This document shows positions 54,206-63,001 of a stretch of 64,000 nt of DNA, piece after piece. Position numbers and translations under genes: made by a program. Each line of letters starts with the position of its first letter. Position 1 is the first letter of the stretch. The notes beneath the pieces are model-generated. The model saw only the letters and a list, made by a program, of their open reading frames with translations. It did not search any database and was not told the origin of the DNA. The stretch comes from Pyropia yezoensis (Eukaryota; Rhodophyta; Bangiophyceae; Bangiales; Bangiaceae): NCBI GenBank assembly GCA_009829735.1, contig CM020619.1, positions 27,182,063 through 27,246,062 on the forward strand, written 5' to 3'.

Positions 54206-56152
54206 ATGGCTAGCTCGGACCCCCCGTCGTCCGGGGAGTACACGGGTGACGCACGTACTTCAGTGCCTTTGAATACTGGTGAGACACAGGTGGGTTTACC
54301 TGGGGTCGCAGAGGGACTAGAGGTCCCTCAAGCCAGCAGGACTGGAAGTGCGGGCGGGCAACAGGCCACCCCGACTCAGTCGGGAGTTCACTCGGGTGAC
54401 ACTTCTGACGTGTGTGGGCCGAAGTCTGGCCACCGCGTGGTATACTCAACGGGAACGTCCCAAGGGGTGAGGACTGTCCCCGCGAGTTCCACTCGGGTTG
54501 GAGCCAACTTTGGCATGGAGCCATCGCCAACTAGGCTTTCGGAGGACGGCGGACCTCCGTTGGTCGGCGATGGGCTCGCGCCCATGCCCCCGGTTGAGAC
54601 CCCTGAGGAACGTGGTTACCCCTCAGGTGGACTCCCGGAGGTGGACCGAGACTCAACTGGAGTCGTCAATCCACTCCTCGCGGAAACTGTCCGTCGGGAG
54701 GCGACCACTGTGTTGCGGCAGACTTTGCCGGACCTGGTGGTCACGATGACGAATACTATTCTGAATCAGATTGTGGCGAGTTTGCCAGATGGCCTTAATG
54801 TCCAGACCGGATTGGGGCCTTCGAGCCCGCAGGCGCAGGGGGTGCCCCCCCTGACACCTATCTCGGGTCGCCCTGAACAGGGGGCGACCCCTGTGACTCC
54901 CAACGAGGGAGCCACACCATACTCGGTGGGGCGTACGCCCTTCATGGGGGAGTTCCCCCCGACAACACCGGCGGCTACACCAAGCGCGCCGCGCCGGACT
55001 ACAGGCACTGTGGGTGAACTTACCCCAGTGCCACAGCGGCTGTTCCCTCAACGTGAGGTGCCGCCCAAGATCCAGGTAGCCAACCCGGTCTACCAGAGGA
55101 TCTTTGACTGTGAGACCTACGCCCTCCACAACAAGTCGGTGGCGTATGGTCCTGACCAGGCCCGAGCCATGGGCCGTGCCAAGAAGAATGCACTTCACTC
55201 TTTTGGGCACAAAGCGGAGTGGGATGGAACTCCCCCCCTCCGTGTCTTTGAGTTCCTACGTCGTTTCACAAAAGCCTGTGACGACAATGCCATAAGTGAA
55301 GGCATGGCTTTTTACATGCTACAGGAGTTTACGAAGGGAGACCTGCGGACAGAACTTATGTCCGTCATGCCCAGCTCCTCAAGTGGAGGCGCTGGGGAGG
55401 TGACGTCCTATTTGGAGCTCGTCAACTGGTTGTTGAGGGCCATGGTTGATGAAGCGGCGTTGGCTTCTCAAGTCGAGGAGTTTACGCAAGCCCATCAGGA
55501 AGAGGCGGAGGACGAGTTGTCCTTTGCGGAGCGAGTCCGTAAGCTCAACAATCTTTGTGGGTTTCTTCATCCACAAGCTGTGGTGAAGAGTCGGTTTGTG
55601 GAAGGACTCCACTGGTCAGTCCGGATGGAGACCCGGGAGCATAACACTGCCCGGGCGACCCTGGCCGAGTTGGCTAGGTTCGCCTACCGCAGAGGCGAGG
55701 CCTACCGCAAGTTGCGGGAGGAACAACGCCAGGAGCGTCAGGCCGAGTTGGCCAAGGAACGGGAAGAGGCGCGCCAGGCCAGAGAGTTGCGAGAGGCACG
55801 CCGAATCCGCAAGGAGAGGGTGGTAGCTGCCGTGGGAACTTCCCAAGGTACCTCGTCGTCTTCCCCAGTTGGGAAGACCCCTCCGGGAACTGATCATCGG
55901 TGTTGGAACTGCAACTCCGATGGTCACTGGGCATATGATTGCCCCAAGTTGAGTAAACGCATCCAACAGCTTGTTAGGAATGCGAGTAAGAAGTCGGCTA
56001 CGAACGAAGTGCGTTCACGCCGCGAGGGTGGGTCTCGACCAGTGGTGGCGGTCGCCACACCCTCGACGGAGGGGGCGGACACGTCGTCCTCGGACTCGTC
56101 GTCGTCCCCTTCGCCCTCAGATTCGGACGCCAAGTCGGCGGGAAACGAATGA
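54206..56152 (+). CDS. gag: Gag polyprotein of element B
   Basis: 648 residues from the ATG at 54206, the first Met after the conserved leader and matched by element A. The first 270 residues are Pro/Thr/Ser-rich. A helical capsid-like region follows (about 290-500, including WDGTPPLRVFEFLRRFTKA and LSFAERVRKLNNLCGFLHP), as in retrotransposon Gag domains. A charged Arg/Glu-rich helix (about 495-540) leads to one CCHC knuckle, CWNCNSDGHWAYDC, at about 566-579, which would bind the RNA genome. The tail is Ser/Asp-rich. The protein should form cytoplasmic particles. Its TGA overlaps the pol ATG as ATGA (56149-56152). Confidence 0.9.
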   Translation: MASSDPPSSGEYTGDARTSVPLNTGETQVGLPGVAEGLEVPQASRTGSAGGQQATPTQSGVHSGDTSDVCGPKSGHRVVYSTGTSQGVRTVPASSTRVGANFGMEPSPTRLSEDGGPPLVGDGLAPMPPVETPEERGYPSGGLPEVDRDSTGVVNPLLAETVRREATTVLRQTLPDLVVTMTNTILNQIVASLPDGLNVQTGLGPSSPQAQGVPPLTPISGRPEQGATPVTPNEGATPYSVGRTPFMGEFPPTTPAATPSAPRRTTGTVGELTPVPQRLFPQREVPPKIQVANPVYQRIFDCETYALHNKSVAYGPDQARAMGRAKKNALHSFGHKAEWDGTPPLRVFEFLRRFTKACDDNAISEGMAFYMLQEFTKGDLRTELMSVMPSSSSGGAGEVTSYLELVNWLLRAMVDEAALASQVEEFTQAHQEEAEDELSFAERVRKLNNLCGFLHPQAVVKSRFVEGLHWSVRMETREHNTARATLAELARFAYRRGEAYRKLREEQRQERQAELAKEREEARQARELREARRIRKERVVAAVGTSQGTSSSSPVGKTPPGTDHRCWNCNSDGHWAYDCPKLSKRIQQLVRNASKKSATNEVRSRREGGSRPVVAVATPSTEGADTSSSDSSSSPSPSDSDAKSAGNE

Positions 56153-59100
56153 CCGTTGGAGCTGGTCGTCCGAAGCTCACAACGGCAGCCTCGGCCAAGT
56201 GGGCCAAGAGGACGAACCAACCGTGTCGGATACTGCGGCGACCTAAGGGAGTCCGCCCACCTCGGGTGGGACTTCCCAAGAACGTAAACCCACGTCGGGT
56301 CATCGCGGTGCTGACGGGTGAGAACTTCCAGGTGGCTGGACGGGTGCAACTAGCCCCCGGCCGCGCCTGTTGTGTCCGTATCGTACTTGATACCGGGTCA
56401 GGAGCCTCCTTGATACGCAAGTCGCTATTACCAAAGGGGATGAGGCTCCAACGCTGGAAGTCTAAAGCTGACCATCTGATCGATATCAATGGTGGGGTAC
56501 TTCCCATCGTTGGTGCCGTGACCCTACCAACTCGGTTGGGGACCCATGAGGTCGACGTGACCTATGGTGTAGTTGAGAATATATCGGTACCCCTGCTTCT
56601 GGGTACCCCTTATGTCGTAACACAAGTGCCTTTGATTTGTGGCCCTGAGTACTGGGTCAAGTTGATGAATGGGGAGACTATCCCCATCCTTGGTAAGGGA
56701 AAGTCTGTGGCTCCTGTGACAGTTTCACAGTCGAAGCCTGTTTGTTCTGTGAGGGAAGGGTTTACTGCTACTCTGCGTTTAGCCCGTAAAGTCATGTTGC
56801 CCCCCAACTCGGTGGCGCACGTGGATGTTGTAACTGATTATGCGGGGAACGGGTTGGTGCACCCTAACCCCCGTCTTGCTCGCAAGCACCAAGTGCATGT
56901 TGCCCTTGGCACGATGGACTCCAAAGCCGGAGTCCCGTGGAGGATCCAGGTGATGAACCTGAGCTCGTCGCCCAAGTTCTTCAAGTCGGGGGCCAAGTTC
57001 GGCTATATCGACCAACACGAGGGACCGGTAGTAGCGGTCACCCTCAGCGCGGGCGCAAGTAGCGACCCGAAGTCCGGAAAGGAGAAGCATCAAGCCAAGT
57101 CGGCCGCCTCTCCTCGGCCCCAGATAAACATGGAGGGTGTTCCACCCAGGTTGAGGGTTCAAGTTGAACGCCTCTTGGACCAATATCACAAGTTGTGGGA
57201 TGGTCAATTGGGACTCATGAGAGCTACCCAACACCGGATCGAGTTGAAACCCGGTGCGCCCCCTATACGCCAACAACCGTATAGGGGGGGACCCCGTTCA
57301 AGGGCCCTCGTTAAGGAGCAAGTTGCTCGCATGGAGGCCCTCGATGTGATCGAGGCCAGCAACGCCGAGTGGGCGAGTCCGGTGGTGATCGTCCCCAAAG
57401 TTGATGGGACCCCCCGGTTCTGTATCGACTACCGTAAGCTCAACGAGAGCACGGTGAAGGATAGTTATCCCCTACCTCGGATGGATGACTGTCTGGACTC
57501 TCTGGGGGAGGCAAACGTGTTCTCTACCCTGGACTGTAACGCGGGGTACTGGCAAATTCCCATTGCCCCGGAGGACAGGCATAAAACTACCTTTACCTGT
57601 CACTGTGGTACCTACCAGTGCAAGCGTCTACCGTTTGGCCTGTGTAACGCGCCGGCAACTTTCCAGCGCGCTATGGACATGATTCTGGCCGGAGTACGGT
57701 GGCAGATCTGTCTCGTGTACCTAGACGATATCATTGTGTTCTCCCGAAGTCCGGAGGAACACATTGGCCATCTTGGCCAGGTGTTCAAGCTACTTGCTGA
57801 CGCCGGAGTGTCACTGAAGGCGAGTAAGTGCCACCTCTTCACTCAAGAGGTGGAGTACTTGGGACATGTTGTCCGTCCGGGGCGTCTCAGTGTCAACGAG
57901 AAAAACTTGAGGGCCATCCGCAAGGCTCAGTACCCCCGGACCCAGACCCAGATGAGGAGCTTCCTCGGGATGTGTAACGTGTACCGACGTTTCACTAAGG
58001 GCTTCGCCAAAGTGGCGAAGCCGTTGAATGAGTTAGTGAGCTCAACGCTACCGAAGAACCTGCCTCCCCCAAGTCGGGTGGAGCAGGAATCCTTTGAGAC
58101 TCTTCGGGACCTTCTGCTGAAGCCCCCTATCCTGGCTATTCCCAGGTTGGGAGTCCACTACATCCTGGATGTGGACGCTAGCTACGACCAACTTGGTTGT
58201 GTGTTGCTTCAGCAACAGCCGGACAAGGAGTACTTGCCGGTGGGATACTTCAGCAAGGGGCTAAACTCGGCCGAGAAGAACTACGGAGTCACCGAGTTGG
58301 AAGGACTCGCAGTGGTATGGGCGGTGACGTCACTTCGTCACTACCTAGAGGGTGAGAAGTTCCTCATCCGCTGTGACCACCGCGCATTGCAGTTCATCTT
58401 CAAGACGGACTGTACGAACACTCGTCTCAACCGGTGGAGGGTGCGACTTGCACCCTTCAACTTTGATATTGAGTACCGACCTGGCAGGCAACATGCCCTT
58501 GCCGACGGCCTCTCTCGGGTACCTACCGAGGGACTGGACACCACCCCAGTCGATGAGGACATCCCCATCGTGGGGGTAGTCACGCGCTCGGGTCAGGCGT
58601 TGAATCCCGAGGCGCCAGGGAACAAGAAGTACTTGCCCCTGTCCCTGGACGAAGTAGTGAAGGCCCAGGCCGAGGATCCCTTCTGCAAGTCGCAGAGGGA
58701 TACCCTGGATACAGTGGCGGAGACGCGGTTCTTCCTGGGAGACGATGGCCTCCTCATGAGGAGGGGGGTATTCCAGGGGACCGAACAACTTGTCGTCCCC
58801 GCATCCCTCAAGGACAGTATCCTTGAGAGGGAGCACAACGCTCCCACGGGTGGACACCTGGGGTCTAGTAAACTGTACCAGACCCTGAGGACCAGGTACT
58901 ACTGGCCGTCCATGGTGGTGGACATCTACAGTTGGGTGGCTGCCTGCACAAGTTGTGCACAGAACCGTCTGATGGAACGGCGGCCTACTACGGCTATGCT
59001 ATTGTTCCCGGCCAAGGAGCCCTTCGCCGCGTTGGCGATGGACATCCTTGGGCCACTGCCAGTGACCGAGGAGGGCAACCAGTACCTCCTGGTCATCTGT

Positions 59101-60132
59101 GACCGCTTCACGAAACTTACGCGAGCGATCCCACTGGCAGAGATCACGGCCATGTCGGTCGTGTCAGCCTTCCTAGATCACTGGGTTGCCGCGTATGGCA
59201 TTCCGGATAGTACACTATCGGACAATGGACCGCAATTTGCGTCTGTACTGTTTCAAGGAGTGCTGGATATGTTGGGGGTTAAGGCAAACTATGCCACCCC
59301 CTACCACCCACAAACTAATGGGCAGGTGGAGCGCTTCAACAAAACTATTGTTAGGCAGCTGCGCCATTATGTGAGTGAGCACGTGAAGACGTGGGACCAA
59401 TACATTTCTATTCTGACCACTGCCTACAATTCGCAGGTTCACTCATCTACCGGGGAAGTACCCCTCGCTTTTGTGACCCCCCGTCGCGTGCGGTCTATTG
59501 CCGTGCGGCGGCCGCTCCCAACTAGGGAGGATGGTGGCAGTACGCCCACTCCTACTGAGAGTAAGGCGGAGTTCGCTGCTAGGCTTGAAAACCTCATCCC
59601 TAAAGTCAGGGCTGAGATGGACAAAGCACAAAAGCGCTACAAGCGTACCTTTGACAAAAAGGTGCGCAACGCCAAGCATGTCCCCGAGCAGGGTGACTGG
59701 GTATTGGTCCACTCACACACCCCAACTGGGGGTAAGTTGGTGTTCCAGACGAAGGGGCCGTACCAGGTCCTTCGTACTGATGGGCGGCGCTTCACCATCG
59801 AAAGTGACGATGGGGTCCGCACAGTGAACGGACAGGACGTGGTCAAAGTTGCACCACCGCCTGCAGGCGACCCAGCTTGGGCGCGTGCTTTGAAAACGTG
59901 GCGCCTGCCCTCGCTGCCTGCAGCCAAACAGGGCCCGCAGGAGTACGTGTTCGACAAGTTCATCGACCACGGCTGGGATGAGGATACTGACCGCCTCATG
60001 TTGAGGGTGCGTTGGTTTGGCTACAAAGCCAAGGATGATACGTGGGAGTATGTGGAGGACCTTCCTGCTGAGAAGGTCCGGGCGTACTGTGCCCGGAACG
60101 AGATAGACCCTAACAGCCCTCCCTCAACGTGA
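56149..60132 (+). CDS. pol: Pol polyprotein of element B (PR-RT-RH-IN-chromodomain)
   Basis: 1327 residues, one open frame. Protease: DTGSGASLI near residue 79. Reverse transcriptase: WASPVVIVPKVDGTPRF, LPFGLCNAPATFQRAMD and the catalytic VYLDDIIVFS at about 523-532. RNase H: LDVDASYDQLG near 674. Integrase: an H2C2 zinc module (HNAPTGGH to CTSCAQN, about 896-941), then the catalytic D in AMDILGP (about 964), D in SDNGPQF (about 1025) and E in GQVERFN (about 1061). The last 50 residues (LRVRWFGYKAKDDTWEYVED) fit a chromodomain, as in chromoviruses, which could steer integration to marked chromatin. Pol lies in the -1 frame relative to gag and starts on the ATGA overlap, suggesting stop-restart or frameshift translation. 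Confidence 0.95.
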   Translation: MTVGAGRPKLTTAASAKWAKRTNQPCRILRRPKGVRPPRVGLPKNVNPRRVIAVLTGENFQVAGRVQLAPGRACCVRIVLDTGSGASLIRKSLLPKGMRLQRWKSKADHLIDINGGVLPIVGAVTLPTRLGTHEVDVTYGVVENISVPLLLGTPYVVTQVPLICGPEYWVKLMNGETIPILGKGKSVAPVTVSQSKPVCSVREGFTATLRLARKVMLPPNSVAHVDVVTDYAGNGLVHPNPRLARKHQVHVALGTMDSKAGVPWRIQVMNLSSSPKFFKSGAKFGYIDQHEGPVVAVTLSAGASSDPKSGKEKHQAKSAASPRPQINMEGVPPRLRVQVERLLDQYHKLWDGQLGLMRATQHRIELKPGAPPIRQQPYRGGPRSRALVKEQVARMEALDVIEASNAEWASPVVIVPKVDGTPRFCIDYRKLNESTVKDSYPLPRMDDCLDSLGEANVFSTLDCNAGYWQIPIAPEDRHKTTFTCHCGTYQCKRLPFGLCNAPATFQRAMDMILAGVRWQICLVYLDDIIVFSRSPEEHIGHLGQVFKLLADAGVSLKASKCHLFTQEVEYLGHVVRPGRLSVNEKNLRAIRKAQYPRTQTQMRSFLGMCNVYRRFTKGFAKVAKPLNELVSSTLPKNLPPPSRVEQESFETLRDLLLKPPILAIPRLGVHYILDVDASYDQLGCVLLQQQPDKEYLPVGYFSKGLNSAEKNYGVTELEGLAVVWAVTSLRHYLEGEKFLIRCDHRALQFIFKTDCTNTRLNRWRVRLAPFNFDIEYRPGRQHALADGLSRVPTEGLDTTPVDEDIPIVGVVTRSGQALNPEAPGNKKYLPLSLDEVVKAQAEDPFCKSQRDTLDTVAETRFFLGDDGLLMRRGVFQGTEQLVVPASLKDSILEREHNAPTGGHLGSSKLYQTLRTRYYWPSMVVDIYSWVAACTSCAQNRLMERRPTTAMLLFPAKEPFAALAMDILGPLPVTEEGNQYLLVICDRFTKLTRAIPLAEITAMSVVSAFLDHWVAAYGIPDSTLSDNGPQFASVLFQGVLDMLGVKANYATPYHPQTNGQVERFNKTIVRQLRHYVSEHVKTWDQYISILTTAYNSQVHSSTGEVPLAFVTPRRVRSIAVRRPLPTREDGGSTPTPTESKAEFAARLENLIPKVRAEMDKAQKRYKRTFDKKVRNAKHVPEQGDWVLVHSHTPTGGKLVFQTKGPYQVLRTDGRRFTIESDDGVRTVNGQDVVKVAPPPAGDPAWARALKTWRLPSLPAAKQGPQEYVFDKFIDHGWDEDTDRLMLRVRWFGYKAKDDTWEYVEDLPAEKVRAYCARNEIDPNSPPST

Positions 60133-60243
60133 GGGAAGGCCGAGCAACAGTGCCAAGAGAGTGCTTCAAGTCGAAGTGGTACGCAGAGTGGCTTTAAACT
60201 ACAGCCCTAACCCTCACACTCTCACAACAAAGGCAGCTGCCAA

Positions 60244-62358
60244 CTAGGCACGCATGCTAGACTCTCCCACTCCACGGCCCTCGCCCTCACGTGGAGGCGA
60301 GCGGCGAGACCCACGCCGATAACGGTCTCCACTCGTTGGAAGGGGCGGCGGCTCCAAGTCGGAACCGTCGCGCCCCTCACGGTCGCGCAAGTGGCGCCGA
60401 CCGTGGCTACTCTTCTGCCTGGTCTTGCGCGCAAGTTTGCGACGCAGACGCTGGACAGACTCCGTCTCCGATGGGGTAGAGGACTCCGAGACGGAGTAAG
60501 ACAACTCGTCTTCCGACACGGAGGGAGAGCGCCGCGAGTGACGGCGACGACGGCGAGGAGGCGAGTATGCCCGGCTCGCACGACGCTTGCCACGCCCAAG
60601 TGGGGTTGGCTGGGGCATAATAGCCCCAATGCGAGCCAACTCGGCCGTCATAAACTCCGCCACCGACTCGCAACTCGCGGTCGCCACTGCAGTACGAACG
60701 CGCTCCTCAAGTTGAGGAGTCTCGGAACTTTGGAGGGTTGCGGTCGACGCGGCCAACCAGGAAATGGTGCGCACCAACGTGGTGATCATCATCTCTGAGG
60801 TTAGAGGCGTGGGCGGTAACACCAACTTGGGGTATACCGTCAGGAGGGTGGCCCCCAAGTTGGGAGACACCGGTGTGGATGACTCCACGGCCACGCTGAT
60901 CGGGATGTTCCCGTGAGGCTGGAAAGGAACAGGAGGAAGCGGAGGGGCACGCCGAGGTGGCGGTACCCGGGTGTAACTGCGACCCCGACTTGGGGCCCCC
61001 GCAGTAGGTTGAGTCATATGGTCATCATATGAGGGCACAGCCATAACTATGGGCTTGTCCGGGGGTGGCGCAGTGTGACGATCCACCCCCGGGGCATACG
61101 GGTAGTCCCCGATGCCCAACCCCTCTCGTAGGACCACACGGCCGTCGTGAAGTTCACGAGCGACCCATACGAACTGGCGAAGTGCGCCATCGTCCTTGGG
61201 CCCCCGAGTGGGGCGGCGCAACTTGTGCTCAATGCTCTCCCACTCGATAAACTTGTGGAGGCGGAGCATCTCCTCAAGTAGAGTGAGTTGTCCTGACGAG
61301 CACCCCTCAGCAACTAGCTGAGGGGTGAGTTGTTCCAAACCCTGGATGAGCCGGAGGGGGAGATGCCAGAGCATCCCCCGCCGCTGAACACATGACACCC
61401 AGGTCGACATGACCTCGAGGAGCCACTGGGTGGCCAACATGGCCCACACCAGATGATCAGGGCCAGCCGTCAACATGACGGAGCCGAAGTGGTCAAGCAA
61501 CCGTGGCAACAATGCCGGGAACCCGTAGGGGACCTCAACTTGAGGCCACCACTCGGGCTTCTTCGGGTAGTATTGCTCCTTACTGGCAGCAGACTGCTGA
61601 GGAAACTCAAGTTGAGCCGAGGTCACCAAGTAGGGACCTCGCCGGAAGTCCTTCTCCATCCGCACATCAAAGTGATGAGTGTGCGGATCGGCCTCGTGAA
61701 GGTACGGGGGGCGAGTTGCCACCGCGTCCCAAGTGAAGGTCGGCAAGTCGCCGGGACCCGGGATAGTTCCCCCGCGGTCCACCATGGCCTTGGCCCGCTG
61801 CACGTCCTCGACCTCCTCGTCGTCCAGGAAGGCAAACTGGTCCGTCCTGAAGCCGGCAGGGAACCCGACCCTACGGGGATACTTCTCCCGTAGGCGGTCC
61901 CATACCCGACCCATCGCTGCGCCGAGTCGGCCACAGCGAAGAACAGTCAACCCCTCCTCATACAGAGGCCAAGCGGGGTAAAACCACCGCCCCAAGGCCT
62001 CACGCGGGACAACTTGTCCCGCCTCCGGGGGAGATCCTGCCGTCAACCCAAAGCCGGGTGACGCGGGAGTCCCACCCCCCGGAGCGATCGCGGAGCCCCC
62101 GCCGGAAGTCCCGGCAGGCGCTGCACCGTAGGAGGTGTCCTCCATACGCTCATCGAGAGAGTCCGTCTCCACTCCCGGAGTCGCCATGGCTCTCCCCAAG
62201 TTGGGGAGAGACGTCCTGGCTATCGCGGCACGAGACCCGCCTCGAGTTGAGGGGGACTCGGATCGTGGGTAAACGGGTGGCCTCCCCAGCGTGGGGTGGC
62301 CCCGTGTAAGGTGAAGGAGAAGTGGTGGTGGTGGTGAGGTGTGAACCGAGGAGAGCAA
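60244..62358 (-). CDS. long antisense ORF of element B, unknown function
   Basis: A 704-residue frame on the strand opposite to gag-pol, filling the space between pol and the 3' LTR. No known domain was recognised. The N-terminal 90 residues are Pro/Ser-rich. A folded-looking central part (about 120-400) includes PLYEEGLTVLRCGRLG, DDEEVEDVQRAK and LLEVMSTWVSCVQRRGM. The last 150 residues are Arg/Ser-rich (PPRRRRRHSRRSPS) and probably bind nucleic acid or enter the nucleus. Element A has a broken counterpart with many conservative replacements. Alternative starts are the Met at 62187 and the conserved Met in DERMEDT. Antisense ORFs in this position are known in some plant LTR elements; any relation is untested. 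Confidence 0.7.
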   Translation of the reverse strand: MLSSVHTSPPPPLLLHLTRGHPTLGRPPVYPRSESPSTRGGSRAAIARTSLPNLGRAMATPGVETDSLDERMEDTSYGAAPAGTSGGGSAIAPGGGTPASPGFGLTAGSPPEAGQVVPREALGRWFYPAWPLYEEGLTVLRCGRLGAAMGRVWDRLREKYPRRVGFPAGFRTDQFAFLDDEEVEDVQRAKAMVDRGGTIPGPGDLPTFTWDAVATRPPYLHEADPHTHHFDVRMEKDFRRGPYLVTSAQLEFPQQSAASKEQYYPKKPEWWPQVEVPYGFPALLPRLLDHFGSVMLTAGPDHLVWAMLATQWLLEVMSTWVSCVQRRGMLWHLPLRLIQGLEQLTPQLVAEGCSSGQLTLLEEMLRLHKFIEWESIEHKLRRPTRGPKDDGALRQFVWVARELHDGRVVLREGLGIGDYPYAPGVDRHTAPPPDKPIVMAVPSYDDHMTQPTAGAPSRGRSYTRVPPPRRAPPLPPVPFQPHGNIPISVAVESSTPVSPNLGATLLTVYPKLVLPPTPLTSEMMITTLVRTISWLAASTATLQSSETPQLEERVRTAVATASCESVAEFMTAELARIGAIMPQPTPLGRGKRRASRAYSPPRRRRRHSRRSPSVSEDELSYSVSESSTPSETESVQRLRRKLARKTRQKSSHGRRHLRDREGRDGSDLEPPPLPTSGDRYRRGSRRSPPREGEGRGVGESSMRA

Positions 62359-62515
62359 GCTGCCAAGTGGGCAAGCTTGAGGAGAGGGGCGGCCAACGTG
62401 ACCGCCTCCACATCCGCGTTACGTACTCAAGGGGGGACAGCAAGTCGCGCCCCCCCCAACGCCGAGACGTGCGTTTACGCACCCCCTCACAGGGCCGACC
62501 GGGTCGGTCGGAACT

Positions 62516-62528
62516 GAGGAGAGGGGAG
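62516..62528 (+). promoter_or_regulatory. polypurine tract of element B
   Basis: GAGGAGAGGGGAG, all purine, ends exactly at the first base of the 3' LTR, as expected for the plus-strand primer. Confidence 0.8.
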
Positions 62529-62996
62529 TGTGGCAGTATTGACCCCCAGGTAGGGGGCAACACGTGCCATGCAAGGGGCGGCAGGCCACTAGCCTGATCC
62601 GTTCCTCCCCCTGCATTTGGGTCCATATTCCCTAAGTTCGGGATAGTTAGCTTAGTAGTAAATCCAACTTGGATTTGAGGGTTTTCTGCATTTATCGTCT
62701 TGAATTTTCGTGTGGCCCGGTGGGCAGGTGCTGGGGTGGGAGATTCTGAGTGGCGAGATTCTGAGTGGACCCTGGGGGGATAAGGGGAGGGACAGCGGGG
62801 CTTGGCCCTGCGTCCCCGTCCCGACCAAGAAACTGTTGGACCACACACCATCTTCTTGTTTGTCCGTGGGGGGATTGCCCCACAACAGGGATAGAGTGTG
62901 TGCGACTTGCACTTCTTCCGGTTCCCCCGACACGGGAGGCAGCCCTCGCACACCGCCCCAACTTGGGTACTGTGTGTGCGAGTGGTTTTTGCCACA
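62529..62996 (+). repeat. 3' LTR of element B
   Basis: 468 bp, the same as the 5' LTR at every position compared by eye. The GGGCG duplication follows at 62997. Confidence 0.95.
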
Positions 62997-63001
62997 GGGC
63001 G

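Larger units (their letters stand above)
53619..62996 (+). mobile_element. intact Ty3/gypsy retrotransposon, element B, 9378 bp
   Basis: Two 468-bp LTRs that look identical flank primer binding site, gag, pol, a long antisense ORF and a polypurine tract. GGGCG is duplicated on both sides (53614-53618 and 62997-63001), a 5-bp target duplication as expected for Ty3/gypsy integrases. Pol order is protease, reverse transcriptase, RNase H, integrase, chromodomain-like tail. Identical LTRs and open frames point to recent insertion. Confidence 0.95.
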
